A DNA stretch of 64,000 nt, from NCBI GenBank assembly GCA_024349245.1, contig JALDNG010002728.1:1-64000 (forward strand), written 5' to 3'. Origin of the DNA: Neodontobutis hainanensis. Taxonomy: Eukaryota > Chordata > Actinopteri > Gobiiformes > Odontobutidae. Of this stretch, positions 23,627 through 36,852 are shown one piece after another. Each line of letters begins with the position of its first letter. Positions within the stretch are counted from its first letter, which is position 1. A model generated the notes under the pieces. It worked only from the letters and a program-made list of their open reading frames with translations, ran no database searches and was not told the DNA's origin. A program made the position numbers and the translations under genes.

Positions 23627-23842
23627 TTACATTTACATTTATTCATTTGGCAGACGCTTTTATCCAAAGCAACTTACATTGTTCTAAAGTAATTACCAGT
23701 GTTACAGACACTGGAGACAAGGTGGGTTAAGTGTCTTGCCCAAGGACACAACGACAGTATGAACTGTGGGGAGAGTGAGAATCGAACCGCCTACCTTCCG
23801 GTTGAAGAACGACCGCGCTACCCACTGAGCTACTACCCCCCC
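23627..23842 (-). repeat. tRNA-derived SINE with 8-bp flanking duplication
   Basis: On the minus strand: tRNA-like head GTAGCTCAGTGGGTAGCGCG with B-box GGTTCGATTCTC, body GTGTCCTTGGGCAAGACACT, and tail GGATAAAAGCGTCTGCCAAA followed by an ATGTAAATGTAA end. ACAGCTAT lies on both sides (23619-23626 and 23843-23850), a short target duplication. The head matches the SINEs at 15124 and 55815, but the tail is the other fish type, also seen at 59412-59480. Confidence 0.85.
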
Positions 23843-23850
23843 ACAGCTAT

Positions 23851-25015
23851 GACATAAAAATGGTGGTTTGTGTCTGAGCGTCGGCTTTGGACGAGGTAGC
23901 ATTAAACAGTTATGGGGCTGGTTAAGTTGAGAGCGATCATATTTGCATATTTAACAGCAACACGGATGACAAAGTAACAGACATGGAATAAGCACACTTC
24001 AGGGCACAGAGGATCCCTGAACGCTGCTATCTGACCAGCGCAGCATCTGTCTGGAGCCACCGCTAACACCAGCACTGGGCCACAGCCAATAAACACACAT
24101 ACGTACCACTGTAAATGAATCAGAGAAAGCAAGGAACACAGAAGCACTGTTACTGTTGACAGGTAGCTTGGTATACCACACCGTATTCCTTTTTTCAAAA
24201 GCAGGACAGTCTGGTCCCTTTCTCACAGTGAAGGCCTTCTCTTTGCAATTTTGCAGACGGACCAATTACAAAAAAGAAGCTAATGCAGAGAAAACCGTTG
24301 CTTATGGTCAAACGGGAAGAGATGAGAACAGGGAGACACTACGACTTTTTTAACATTACACCAAAACTGTAGGGGGAGCTCTGTAGGAAATAAAAGAAAG
24401 AAAACTGCAAGACCTGCAAAGTGCTGCTTCAATTTAAAAAAGCATTTATAGAAGGATCATCGCTCATTCAAATGAAGCTCTTGGAGCCAACCATCCCTTA
24501 CACTTGAGCTGGCTTTCCCGAAACTTATTTCATGACTCAAATTTTGTTACATGTAGGACAATATAGTACATAATACATAATCCCATAATACAATGTATTA
24601 TGTACCTAATACATTATGGGCAGTATAAATTAAATATAAATGTAAATAATATATGTAAGTACTCTTTAGTTCTATGTTTTCTCATTAATAAAAGTACACT
24701 CCCATTAGGTATGAAAGCTAATATTACATGTGACTATAACATTTAGTCCCCGCTAGCTGGTGTGTTGTATTAGCTCTCCATTTAAACTATTCACAAGCAC
24801 ATACTGTATCTCAACACATTCCACTTACAGATAATTTAGACCAACAAATGCCCTTAAACGCAGCTGTATTTTAAACAAATAGATCACCAGTTGCAGATGT
24901 AATACATAGCCAAGATGTGACCAGCCATTACGCTTACTTTAATCACTACATTACTGTAGTACTATACTTAAGCATTATGTAATACTCTTCAAGTATTTTT
25001 ATATAGTAATCCAGA
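23851..25015. other. Unassigned stretch
   Basis: No gene recognised. Several 60-98 codon frames around 23900-24350 overlap on both strands and carry no motif. An inverted ATACAATGTATTATGTAC-type stretch lies near 24590-24615. Confidence 0.4.
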
Positions 25016-25019
25016 GGTC

Positions 25020-25215
25020 ATCATGGCAGAGTGGTTTGCATGAATAGCTTGGCAGTGTTTTTACACCAGATTCTCTTCCTGACACACCCCTCTTCAGTTG
25101 TTCCAGGCTTGGGACCAGCACAGGCTGGGACTGTGGCTGGAGTTGCTCCGCAGAGGATTCAAACCCCCAATCTCCCAACCAGGTGCACTAACTTATCCAC
25201 CAGAGAGGAGCTGTA
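25020..25215 (-). repeat. SINE-like relic with tRNA-like end
   Basis: On the plus strand it ends GGATTCAAACCCCCAATCTC...CACTAACTTATCCACCAGAG. This is the complement of a tRNA-like T-arm and anticodon region. The middle has CTTCCTGACACACCC and GGCTTGGGACC, the repeat also interrupted at 8178/11424. Confidence 0.55.
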
Positions 25216-25928
25216 TTCTAATACTATTAGATGATCTAATGGCAACCTGACACCATAACAGTAACTATACAAGATCCCCTTAAAGACCATCAGACACATT
25301 AATAAGCCTATTTACAATGAGATTCTTGCACACCTTTCCTCAATCGATTCAGTCATTATGCACACTAATGGTGTCTGTGTGCGTCTGCATAAACACACAC
25401 TGAGTATTGTGTCAGCGCGTGCAGAAGCCTACCCATGTGCACCTTTCATATAGCTTGTAATTGTGCAGATATTTTTAATAAAAAGGCTGCTGGATGTTTC
25501 AGAGTCAGCGAGATGTGAGAAGCATGAGTGGACCTTTACTGTGTACTGTCCTTATCTGCTCGGTGCAGGGTTGGCTGTATGGAACGGAGCCCTGGCTGCT
25601 ATGCTAATGCTAATGCCAGCAGACCAAGTGGGGTTGTTAATGCTCTCTTTGACGACAGCCTGTTCTCACTGTATATCATTGCTGCCTTGGTGTTCAAAAG
25701 ACACTCCATATACACGCAAAAGATGATAAGGCAGTTCAGCTGAGATTTTCAACAACGCCTGGTGGGTCATTGTACCCCAAACAAAAAACACATGCCCACA
25801 TAGCTGACAATGCAGTTAGTTAAGAACTAAGCTTTGAACAAACACTGCGACTCTGTAAAATATTATTTGATTTGATGTATTAAGGTTTCTTGTATGGCAT
25901 GTGCCCACTGACTCCATGAAAAGGCTTA

Positions 25929-26006
<78 letters not shown>

Positions 26007-28130
26007 GTTAAAAACAGATAAAGGTGAATTATGGAAGATTCAGAGTTTTTGTACTAGTGGGCCACCTCTGGCATTAGTGGTACTGCACCCAGTGTTATGA
26101 GTGTTTACTGTGTGCACTTGTACAAGCACAAACAACAACAACCAAAGAAGAATCTGACGGTTTTGAGTGCACTGGAGGCCTGTCTCTTTCCTGTGTTCAC
26201 AGGATTCATTTTTAACTCTTAATAACTTTAACTAGCATTGCTTAGTTTACTTACGGCAGCAATCCAGGAAGTGAGAACCAGGTTAGCGAGCTACACACAC
26301 ATTATGTCACGTCCGCACAAACAAAGCGAGAGTTTCAATCCTGAAACCTTCTCATTTAATTGACTGTACAGGCTTACAGAGGCAACCACTGCAACAGCAC
26401 TTATTCTGCATCAGGCTGTTGCGTGTATAGATTAAATTATTTTATTTTATTTGAACCATTTAAACTTCCATAATATACCTTTAAGATTGGCCAACAAATG
26501 TAACTGTGCAAAGAATGATGTCTGTTATTAAACTGTTTCTTGTTAACAAGCAGCAGGCAGGGACTGGTGGACCAAAACGTTTAAAATGAACACTATAAGG
26601 ACACCTTTGGGACAGTTCTACAATCAGCGTGTGTCAACTTGAAAGGTGTTGAATTAAAAAAAGACAGATACAAAGGAGAAAAAACTTGCACAGGTAATGT
26701 GCCGCTCCTAAAATAAGTACACAGAGAGTTTTGGTTTCAATTTTCTTTAAATTTCTTTAAATTATCTTTTACTTTTTCTTGTAAATGTTGAATTTTATTT
26801 TTGCTTGACTGACGTAGCTTATTAATAAATAAGTTCATTTTAGAATCTACAAAACTCTGTGGATAATTATTTCTGTTAAAGCCAGTTAAATACCATGTCA
26901 TAACCACACAGTCCTGCTGCTCCATCCAAAATGGAGCCAACCAATGACTCATAAAATCTTCTTACTCATTTGACAGATTCTTGTCAACCATCTGTCATCA
27001 AATAGGTTGTTTTAGAATTTTCCAGCTACAACTTGCTTGTTCTTTTAGATTCCAAACTTCTGTAGTATTCTACTGGTAAGTATGCTATGTTAAATAGCAT
27101 AAAAAATATTGGACTATTTCATTCTACTTCATTGTATGTTGATAGCCAGTTTGGTGTGAATCTATTTTCTTAAAGAAATGATTTCTAAATACAAAAAAAG
27201 TCTAAATTTGTCTGTATTTTTTATTGCCGAATGTGGTTACCCTATTTTCTGTATACACATAGTGAATACAGACATGGCTAACTCATCTATTGGGTGGTGT
27301 GTTATATTTATTCTACAGTGATTGTGGCTTTGTTGTACAGTCCAACAGACAAAAACCTGACCATACTTGACCACTGATTTTAAGTGTGTACCTTGCATGG
27401 ACTGCTAAGAGAAGGAAATTAAACACAATCTGTTTTCTGGCATACAACTTCTTGTCAGTGAGCTTTTAGCACCCATACTAGCCACAGCAGCACATATCTC
27501 AGCCCATGCCACTTCCAGGTAGACTCAACTTTGAAACTAATGACCTTGAAGCTGTCTTTGAAAATAATACATCACCAGTTGCAGCTTTAACACCTGGTGA
27601 ATAGCCATCACACTCACTTCAATCACACTTGTCAGCTCCACCTGCGCCGCATCCTCTGCCATCGTCTACCATCCTCTACCATCCTCTAATGTCATTACAC
27701 ACTGTTCAGGGTCACTTCTAATCACATTATGTCCCATGTTTTCAAGCTGTTACAGAGACAAAGGGGACATAGGAACAGACACCTAAACATGCCACATGCA
27801 CAAAATCAGTGTAAGCCATCGATTCCAAAACTCACACTGATCAAATGGCAATTAGCAACAGCTGTTTATCCAATTTGTCAAAAAGCACTTTGCAATATAG
27901 AAGCCTGCGGCTAACTACCACCTTGGCATCTATAGACCAAATTGGTGCAAATATTGTGAGTGCCGCTGGTTTGTGCTTTTTCATGCATGTTGTGCCTGTA
28001 CAAGTTCAGTGTAAACAGTAGGTTATGTCTGATGTCTATGTTGATGACCATTTGTAAATTCATGCATGATTTGTTGCATTGATGAAGAAGGTAAATACCT
28101 TGTCTTATCACAAATGCAGGGATATCTTTA
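25216..28130. other. Unassigned intergenic DNA
   Basis: No gene recognised. The only distinct features are the (TA)n at 25932 and a CATCCTCTAC triplication near 27650-27690. The minus frame at 26737-26952 is lysine-rich and shows no family motif. Confidence 0.4.
25932..26000. repeat. (TA)n microsatellite
   Basis: Pure TA run of about 69 bp with no recognised element on either side. Confidence 0.95.
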
Positions 28131-29872
28131 GCCTCGTTTCCACTGGGCTGGCTGCGTTTCCATTACCAAAAGCATCCCCAAAAAACGTGCCATACCATCC
28201 CACTTTGGGGACTTTTCGGCGAGGGGTCCCAAGTGGCTTTGTGGTACACTTTGGGAGGGGCTTAATTCAACACTGAAGTCAGCTGATTGGATGAGAGATA
28301 ATCCTCCCCCGACAAAAACAAGAAGCACCATGTTTTGTGATAAACAGTCATATTCAAACAGAAAACATGTTAAATGTTTTACTATTTTCCCGACATCAAA
28401 GCTAGCTAGTAGTCAGTGTTAATTTCGTTGACGAAATAATTTCGTCATTATTTTCGTCACAAATATTTTTTTGCGGACGAAAACGAAAACTAAAAAAGAA
28501 GTCACTAATGGAGACTAAAACTATAAATAAATTGATTGACATTATCGTCAACGAATAAAGAACGAGACGAAAATAGACTCTGACGAAAATCCAATTAGCA
28601 GACGGGATAGATGAACAAAAGAACCAATCCGCAAAACGGAACAGTCGAACACACTCCGGTACAGTAGGTGGCGGTATGCTCCGAAAAAAATTGGTTGCGA
28701 CCCGCCATTAATACTAGAGAAGAAGAAGAAGAACAGAACAGGCGAAACTGCATGAGAAGAAGAGAGAAGAGAGAGGTCACTTTAGCACGAAGTGCTTTCT
28801 TGAAAATGAATAGAGGTAAATAAGTGTTACTATTCTGTGGTTGAATTGCCAGCATTGTGGTAGCAAGAAGAAAATGTCGTTCAGTGCACTTTAGATTCGA
28901 AATTAAAAATGTTTGCACTTATTGTTCAGCTCAGCTGTAAGCTTTAAAGTCCTGGACCTAACTTTATTTTTCTTTTATTGATGGTGAATTGGCAGCTAGT
29001 TATTGTTTACATTACCATGACAGTGTTTGTTGCTGCATAAAAGCTTTTGAATTGAAATAAAGAGACTGTTGTGTTGACATAAAGTTGAATTTGTGTTTTA
29101 TATATTTTGGTTAAGTTTATTTTCTATAGCAAACTTATAAAATATTGTAAAAAATTGTCTAGTAAATCTGTTATTTATTTTAGTTTTATTTTAGTTGACA
29201 TAGTTAGTTAAAATAACAAGCAATTTTAGTCGACTAAATACCAAACAATTTTAGTCGACTAAAATAAGACTAAAATTAAAACAAATCAGATGACTAAAAC
29301 TTGACTAAAACTAAAAAGAATTATAGTCAAAAGACTAAGACTAAAACTAAATTAAAATTTTGTGTCAAAATTAACACTGCTGGTAGTTAGCATTAGCAAA
29401 AGCTGTTTCAGGTTTTAAAAGAGTCTCTAGCTCTCACCTCATGAATTTAAACATTATATTTTAGTACAGCATAATCTGTATCTGTATCTGTATATTTATG
29501 TTTGCACTGCATTAAACACAAGCAGAACTTGCCTCAAATATTGAGTCCATAAAATATAGGTGATTGGTGCTCTATGAATTTAATGTTTAGAATGCTGTAA
29601 ATAAACTAGAAGTAGCTGTGTCTCCAGATTTATTTGCGATGCCACACAAAATTTATTCTTTCTTTGTATTATTTAATAACAGTGCATTTAAGTTTAAAAA
29701 TGTCTACTTCAAAATACATTTATTTCTCAAATATAGACATGTCTTTTGTGGACATCATTGTTTCCACACCAGGCGCTGCTTTTCTGGATCCAGCACGATG
29801 GGAACACATTCCCTTTGAAGGGGTTACCCGCACTAACCTTACCCATACCCATAGTGGAAACAATGCTATTGA
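28131..29872. mobile_element. Outer MITE interrupted by a hAT MITE
   Basis: CCTCGTTTCCACTGGG (from about 28133) and its approximate complement CCCATAGTGGAAACAATG (29848-29865) look like inverted ends of one non-coding element. The hAT MITE at 28414-29379 lies between them, so the outer element is older. Divergence at the right end and the lack of a checked target duplication keep this tentative. Confidence 0.45.
28414..29379. mobile_element. hAT-type MITE with 8-bp target duplication
   Basis: It starts CAGTGTTAATTTCG and ends AAATTAACACTG. It is flanked by CTAGTAGT (28406-28413) and CTGGTAGT (29380-29387), an 8-bp duplication with one mismatch. Subterminal DNA is full of TTTCGTC/GACGAAA on the left and TTAGTCGACTAAA on the right. 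It encodes nothing. The 5.9-kb duplication begins inside this element at 29138, so a truncated second right end sits at 35060-35300. Confidence 0.85.
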
Positions 29873-29888
29873 GGTCAGCAGTTTCTGA

Positions 29889-30929
29889 AATTGAATCTTG
29901 ATTTATTCTGCAATTACCTTGAATATGTTGCTATTTCAATGTTTTCTTCCACCTAATTATAATGTTCTTTATGTCCCCTGACATAACTGTTTATCTCTGA
30001 TACCAAAAGTGTACCTTCTTTGTAGCAGCCATGTTGATTTTGTAAATGCTCTCAGTTAATGTTTCACTATGAGCAACTGTGAAAAACAGCAGTAGTGCAA
30101 CCATCATGGCAAAACTTCAGGTCTTCTGTTAATGCTACTTACAGCTTTGAATATAATATAGCTCTAATTGAGTCAACTGTGATTACCGAAAAGCTTTTTC
30201 AGTTGTGAAGTACTGTATTTTTGTGCATGTAAAGCTTTGTAATTATAAATATTATATCTTATTTAATCGGTTAGGATCATTAACTGATCCACTCAGTTTC
30301 CCAAATGAAATGTATTTACCGTCTCAGAGCATTTTCTCACCTGAAAGTCTGTACCATGGTCCACTCTAGGAACTCATGAAATGTTACGCAGTATTATAAC
30401 AGTCAGACTTTCACTGATGCAGTGATTACTGTCGTCATGACAACAAGGGCGTGCCATCTGTGTTGTCTCTGCAGAAGCTCATTTTACAGTTGAACTGGAT
30501 AAATTTAATAATCAGACTGGAGTAGGGCCTATTGAGACATGTTATTTATATAGAATTAATACAAAAAGATGAAACTTCAATTGCATCTACCCGACGTACC
30601 AAGACAAGTAGTGCCATACAAAACATATAACACCATAACCGGTGTTTTTAAACCAAACCGGTATCCATTTTGCCTGTACTTTTCCTCCATTCGCTCTTCT
30701 TCGTGTCTTTAATTGGCTATGACTTCCTGCATTTGGTCCAGTTCATATGACTGCTGTCAAACACAAACTCATATTTCTTAAATGACAATTTCTTTATGAA
30801 TTCTAAAAATAAAAAATAGGACTTTTAAAGTGAACACAGTTCACCAGTGTTAAAAATTCCTGGCACTGCTTTAGAAATGGCAAAAATGACTTATAGAAAG
30901 TCAAAAAAGGCTGAAGTGAAAGCATCAAG
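29889..30929. other. Unassigned part of duplicated unit
   Basis: No gene recognised; the same sequence recurs at 35811-36851. Confidence 0.4.
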
Positions 30930-31260
30930 ACACGGTTTTCAAGGTGAAGACGTTTTGTCTCTAATTCCAAGAGACTTTATCAATTCTGAGTTCAACTGGT
31001 AAGAGAGCTGAGTTTATATCTCTAAAGGGAGGAGTTTCCCCTGAAACCAAACCTGATGGACCAGGTTGTTCTGTTCTCATCCTCGTTAGCCATGAAAAGG
31101 AGTGTGACTCCAAATGTGAGAGTCGTTAAGGCTCAGGAGAGTTCCAGGGTGCAACTCTAGAACAACCAACACAGCACTTGAATGGAGCAGTGACACTAAC
31201 AACTCTCCTGAGCCTTTTTTTCAAGATGTCCTGGATGACTGAGAACCTTCACAGACAAAT
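30930..31260. mobile_element. Penelope 3' fragment folded back on itself (unit 1)
   Basis: 30950-31143 is the minus-strand version of the Penelope 3' untranslated region seen at 52650-52850. 31150-31214 is a plus-strand piece of the same region (compare 52570-52660). They meet as a hairpin: GGCTCAGGAGAGTT (31130-31143) pairs exactly with AACTCTCCTGAGCC (31201-31214). A segment GATGTCCTGGATGACTGAGA follows at about 31226, also present after the better copy at 52890. Confidence 0.8.
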
Positions 31261-32454
31261 AGAAAGTGACCCGTATGATTGTGTCTGAGTGTGTGGGGGA
31301 AAAAAACACAGAAAAAGGTTTCTGTTAATTGCAAAGCAGAGGGACTGGCAAAACAATCATAGTAATGTCTAAATTTATAGCTATTTCACCCCTAATTGAG
31401 TTGAAAAAGAAAAAGTTAATTATGGAGATATGACACCTAAAAACCTGCAAATTCAACTCACCACCAAACCCGAACCTACTTTCACAATATGTCAATTTAA
31501 AATTTTATGTACATAATATTATAACAATAGATATAAAAACTGCTAACTTTCTTAGGATTTGTGTTATACACAAAGATTCCAGTAAATACGAGTAATGCTA
31601 CATATATTTCACATTTAATGTATAACACAGGGCCTTTCAGGCTTTTATTGTAACAAAACACATAACTATAAGATAATATAAAAAGATAAGAACTATGTAC
31701 TGTTGCAAATAGTTTTAAAAGCAGAAATATTACCACATCTCTGCCTACTCTAAAGATGAACATTTTCAGAGACAGGATTCTGGTCTTGTCCTGTCCTGCT
31801 AAAACCTACTATCACTGCATTTTACATTCACAAGGGAGCCAAATGGATCTGCATGTGTTTCAGCCGGTTACATAATAAAAAAATCTGCCGATGTTCCTAT
31901 GACCACTATTACCCACAAATGAATGTATTCTTCTGCTCCACAAAGCCTCTTTATCAGCAGTGGCTACAAATCCAGCCTGACTCTATTTCACAGTTCATTC
32001 GTAAGTCCATTATGTGATCGGTTATCTGCTCCGGTGGGACTGGGCTCAAGACAATCGGCCTCATACAAATGTGCGTGGTGACGTGGGCAGTGATGACAGC
32101 AGGTGAGAACAGACAAGTGGAGACCCCATCCATTTTCTACCAGTCCTTTCAATTGAAGGCACCCTCCTTTAAACACATTTCTAAGATTGTCTAAAGATAG
32201 TTTTTAATATTCTATGATATGGTGGTCGTGAAAGCAAATTTCTTATTTGTGTAATAATTTGATGTGATGCATAAACATCACCGTTTTGATGGAGAAGTTG
32301 TTAAGATAATGGCTAAGAAAATGTCTTCTTTTTGTTACACTGCAAACTTTATGTTTATGGTTATTAAAAGTAGTGACTAATGTAAAAAAAAAATAGCACA
32401 CACTTCTGAATGCAGTGCTACTTCTCAACTGGGGGTTGCAAAGCTCAGGATATT
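31261..32454. other. Unassigned part of duplicated unit
   Basis: No gene recognised. Minus frames at 31497-31763, 31988-32176 and 32243-32428 have no motif, although each is preserved letter for letter in unit 2. Confidence 0.4.
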
Positions 32455-33060
32455 CTTTTTTTTATTTCTTCTTCAGAAAGGTTTCAAAAGTAAAAAAAAC
32501 AAAACAAGAAAGCCATCTAACCAAGCAGTGGAGACGCAGGTCACTGGGAAGGTCTTCATCAAGGTCAGCAATTATGTTTTGGAACTGTATGTGATTCAGA
32601 GCATGAGTGCAAATGAAATGTACAATGTCTAGCACAGGTTCCAATACATGCTCGATATTTAGCTTCTTGGATGCTCTTGATGGATGATGCAGTGAAATGT
32701 CCAAAAATCTGGGAAGCGATCATCAGCTTGACACAGTCCAGATCCCAACCATCTGTGGTTAATTTTGATAACTGAAAATTATCTTTTTCAACAACAGCCA
32801 TGAGTGTTTCTTTCAGGTCGATGCCCTGGGTCTTTTCTTTAAATGGCAAAATGTCAAACAAATCTTCCTTAACTGTGACTCTGAAACTGACCTTATTTAT
32901 TCCGTCAACTGTGGCTTGTCTTGAACGTCAGTAGACTCATCCAAAGCAATGCTGAAATAGTGGCATTTTTGAGCTCTGTATGTAACTGTACCTCTAGTGA
33001 CGTGTTAATGTCTGATATTCTCTGCTCAACTGCAGGTCTAACACAGAATGCTTCAAACTG
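32455..33060 (-). pseudogene. hAT-family transposase relic (unit 1)
   Basis: Reading the minus strand, FSIALDESTDVQDKPQL (around 32955-32905) is the conserved catalytic-core motif of hAT transposases and of domesticated relatives such as ZBED5/GTF2IRD2-type proteins. It is followed by MFDILPFKEKTQGIDLKETL (32861-32800), TTDGWD (about 32750) and EHVLEPVLDIVHFICTHALNH...LHCLVRWLS (about 32655-32515). The frame changes between blocks and the N-terminal BED finger is not seen, so this is a decayed internal fragment. Confidence 0.8.
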
Positions 33061-35059
33061 TCATTTTCTGGAACTAGGATAGCAACAACATCTACAACAC
33101 TTACATTTCCCCTTTTTGTATGGCCTCATGTTCATGCCACATGATATGACGCAAGTGTGACAGTCTCAGTGTTTCAAAAATTAAGTCTGCTTTTCAACCT
33201 GATTTTTCAAGCAGTTTGTGCATTTTGTTCTTACAAATTGTTAAGCCTTTAGGAAATTACTTGGCTGTGTTGGTAAAATTATGTTCCAAATTTGAGGTTT
33301 TTCAGATATTGAAGTTTTGCAAAGTAAACAAAATTTTATAATAAAATAAAACTCTTCCATTTTAGATAAAAATATATTCTTCTCCTCTTCATATTTTCAC
33401 TTAGCTTTTCATTTTCCAGACTTAGCCATCACAATCCCGTCAAAAGCACTAGCTCAAGCTTTAAGCACACCTGCTGCATCTGCACTGCGTGTTTACATTT
33501 GTGTCAGCTACCTTTGTGCGGGCAATTTCCATATTGTCACAGAATCGTTATTATTATTACGTCATTATGTATTGTGAATCTGTATTATATCACATTCAAA
33601 TTTGTTTTAATCTATAACAAAAAAATGTTTGAAACAAGATTAAATTAGATTTAATTTGACAACAATTTGTCCAGGCTCCAGTCAAAGAGAGCCTGGACTG
33701 GAGGGCGAACCAGTCAGCTCCTTTCCAGTGACGGCCACTAACAGCATCAAGCACACAAAATAAAAATCACATGCACAATAATGAGCTCCTCTGGAGGATC
33801 TGCGCCTTTGGACCGGTCCAGAGGACAGTGGATGTATAAAAGAGGGTTAAAAGACTGGATACTAGCTGAGACATTTTTGATGTATATTATTCTACTTTAT
33901 TTTATTGCCATTTTAAAAAATTGTGTGGTTTGGTGCATTTAAGCAATAGCACTACCCTGAAAAATAAATAAAACTGACTTTTGTTAACCTTATCTAATTT
34001 TACTTCACTGTTTGTCTTCAGCTCATTTGAATGTCAGGCCACTTTCCTGTTGTAATCGTCGGAGTTAGAACTAGCAGAAAGTTGGAGCATGATGGAGCAC
34101 CTATCTCCCAGACTAATTAGAAAAGCTGTCAGATAATAGATTCAACAAAGCCATGTGTTAGCCTGCCATAAATTTAACATTACACTGTGCCTTTGAGGGG
34201 AATTTGTAAGAGAACAGACATTCAGTGAAAAGATGTAGAGTTTAGACAGATTTGAAATGAATTACTTTTTCCCCGTCGTTTTATAAAAGACCTGAGCTTA
34301 CCTTCCATAGTCTTTTAATTAGTCAATGTCTTGGCAAGCTGAATTTGTCTCCAAGAACATATTTCTTAGCTGGGTACAAGGCAATCTGTGCTGACCTTGG
34401 AAGGCGGTGTGCTTTTTGTTTATGTTCTGTACTGAAAGGTTTTTAACAAGGTTTTTTTAATAAAAACATATATTAGCAAGTTTTCATAAAAGGCACATTT
34501 GCAGCACTCAGCAAAGTAATCAGTTATAGAGGTTTAGAAGTCTCCTGTTTGCCCATAATCCCCCCATTTTTAATCTTACTTGTGAATTTACACTTTTATC
34601 AGCTTTTCTCTCATTTATTTGAGGAAAATAAAGATGTCCCCTTGAGGTTTTGTGAAGTGCATTTTCTCGTTTCAATAGCCCCATTCTTGCCCTTTTACTT
34701 TTCCCTTCTGCTTTAATGGCTTGTTTATATTGTTTTTTTATAAATAGTTGGCAATTTTACAAAGCCCAAAGGTATGATTGCAAAAGCAGTTTTCCCTCAA
34801 ATGTCTCCAAGCTGCTTTGAAATGGGTTATTAGCCGTCTATTCAGGCTTTGTGTTACAAAGTGATGTCATTAATTAACATCACGGTCCTCTGTGGAGGTG
34901 ATACATGTGGCAGGTCGAAGTAGACTGGGTATTTAAACTGAAAACAACTCCCCTGTGCATCCCTGGTGTACACTGTTCACATCAGACACAGTACTACCAC
35001 AAAATCATGTTTGTGTGTTTGTTGTTACTCTATTATGTTACATTTTACAAACAAACTGA
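33061..35059. other. Unassigned part of duplicated unit
   Basis: No gene recognised. CAGGCTCC-GTCAAAGAGAGCC-GGA at 33671-33700 forms a short imperfect palindrome. 34020-34980 is less AT-biased and free of recognisable repeats, so it could hold conserved non-coding sequence; I cannot test this here. Confidence 0.35.
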
Positions 35060-36852
35060 TAAAATATTGTAAAAATTGTCTAGTAAATCTGTTATTTATT
35101 TTAGTTTTATTTTAGTTGACATAGTTAGTTAAAATAACAAGCAATTTTAGTCGACTAAATACCAAACAATTTTAGTCGACTAAAATAAGACTAAAATTAA
35201 AACAAATCAGATGACTAAAACTTGACTAAAACTAAAAAGAATTATAGTCAAAAGACTAAGACTAAAACTAAATTAAAATTTTGTGTCAAAATTAACACTG
35301 CTGGTAGTTAGCATTAGCAAAAGCTGTTTCAGGTTTTAAAAGAGTCTCTAGCTCTCACCTCATGAATTTAAACATTATATTTTGAGTACAGCATAATCTG
35401 TATCTGTATCTGTATATTTATGTTTGCACTGCATTAAACACAAGCAGAACTTGCCTCAAATATTGAGTCCATAAAATATAGGTGATTGGTGCTCTATGAA
35501 TTTAATGTTTAGAATGCTGTAAATAAACTAGAAGTAGCTGTGTCTCCAGATTTATTTGCGATGCCACACAAAATTTATTCTTTCTTTGTATTATTTAATA
35601 ACAGTGCATTTAAGTTTAAAAATGTCTACTTCAAAATACATTTATTTCTCAAATATAGACATGTCTTTTGTGGACATCATTGTTTCCACACCAGGCGCTG
35701 CTTTTCTGGATCCAGCACGATGGGAACACATTCCCTTTGAAGGGGTTACCCGCACTAACCTTACCCATACCCATAGTGGAAACAATGCTATTGAGGTCAG
35801 CAGTTTCTGAAATTGAATCTTGATTTATTCTGCAATTACCTTGAATATGTTGCTATTTCAATGTTTTCTTCCACCTAATTATAATGTTCTTTATGTCCCC
35901 TGACATAACTGTTTATCTCTGATACCAAAAGTGTACCTTCTTTGTAGCAGCCATGTTGATTTTGTAAATGCTCTCAGTTAATGTTTCACTATGAGCAACT
36001 GTGAAAAACAGCAGTAGTGCAACCATCATGGCAAAACTTCAGGTCTTCTGTTAATGCTACTTACAGCTTTGAATATAATATAGCTCTAATTGAGTCAACT
36101 GTGATTACCGAAAAGCTTTTTCAGTTGTGAAGTACTGTATTTTTGTGCATGTAAAGCTTTGTAATTATAAATATTATATCTTATTTAATCGGTTAGGATC
36201 ATTAACTGATCCACTCAGTTTCCCAAATGAAATGTATTTACCGTCTCAGAGCATTTTCTCACCTGAAAGTCTGTACCATGGTCCACTCTAGGAACTCATG
36301 AAATGTTACGCAGTATTATAACAGTCAGACTTTCACTGATGCAGTGATTACTGTCGTCATGACAACAAGGGGCGTGCCATCTGTGTTGTCTCTGCAGAAG
36401 CTCATTTTACAGTTGAACTGGATAAATTTAATAATCAGACTGGAGTAGGGCCTATTGAGACATGTTATTTATATAGAATTAATACAAAAAGATGAAACTT
36501 CAATTGCATCTACCCGACGTACCAAGACAAGTAGTGCCATACAAAACATATAACACCATAACCGGTGTTTTTAAACCAAACCGGTATCCATTTTGCCTGT
36601 ACTTTTCCTCCATTCGCTCTTCTTCGTGTCTTTAATTGGCTATGACTTCCTGCATTTGGTCCAGTTCATATGACTGCTGTCAAACACAAACTCATATTTC
36701 TTAAATGACAATTTCTTTATGAATTCTAAAAATAAAAAATAGGACTTTTAAAGTGAACACAGTTCACCAGTGTTAAAAATTCCTGGCACTGCTTTAGAAA
36801 TGGCAAAAATGACTTATAGAAAGTCAAAAAAGGCTGAAGTGAAAGCATCAAG

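Larger units (their letters stand above)
29138..35059 (+). repeat. 5.9-kb tandem duplication, unit 1
   Basis: 5,922 bp that are repeated head-to-tail immediately downstream. The unit runs from inside the hAT MITE (TAAAATATTG) to ACAAACAAACTGA. It contains the right end of two MITEs, a folded-back Penelope piece (30930-31260), a hAT transposase relic (32455-33060) and otherwise unassigned DNA. Seven open frames compared between the units translate identically. Confidence 0.97.

Noticed and set aside
29618..29888. Two short genes conserved in both tandem units
   Set aside because: Their identity reflects the recent or artefactual duplication, not selection on coding sequence; one overlaps a MITE end.
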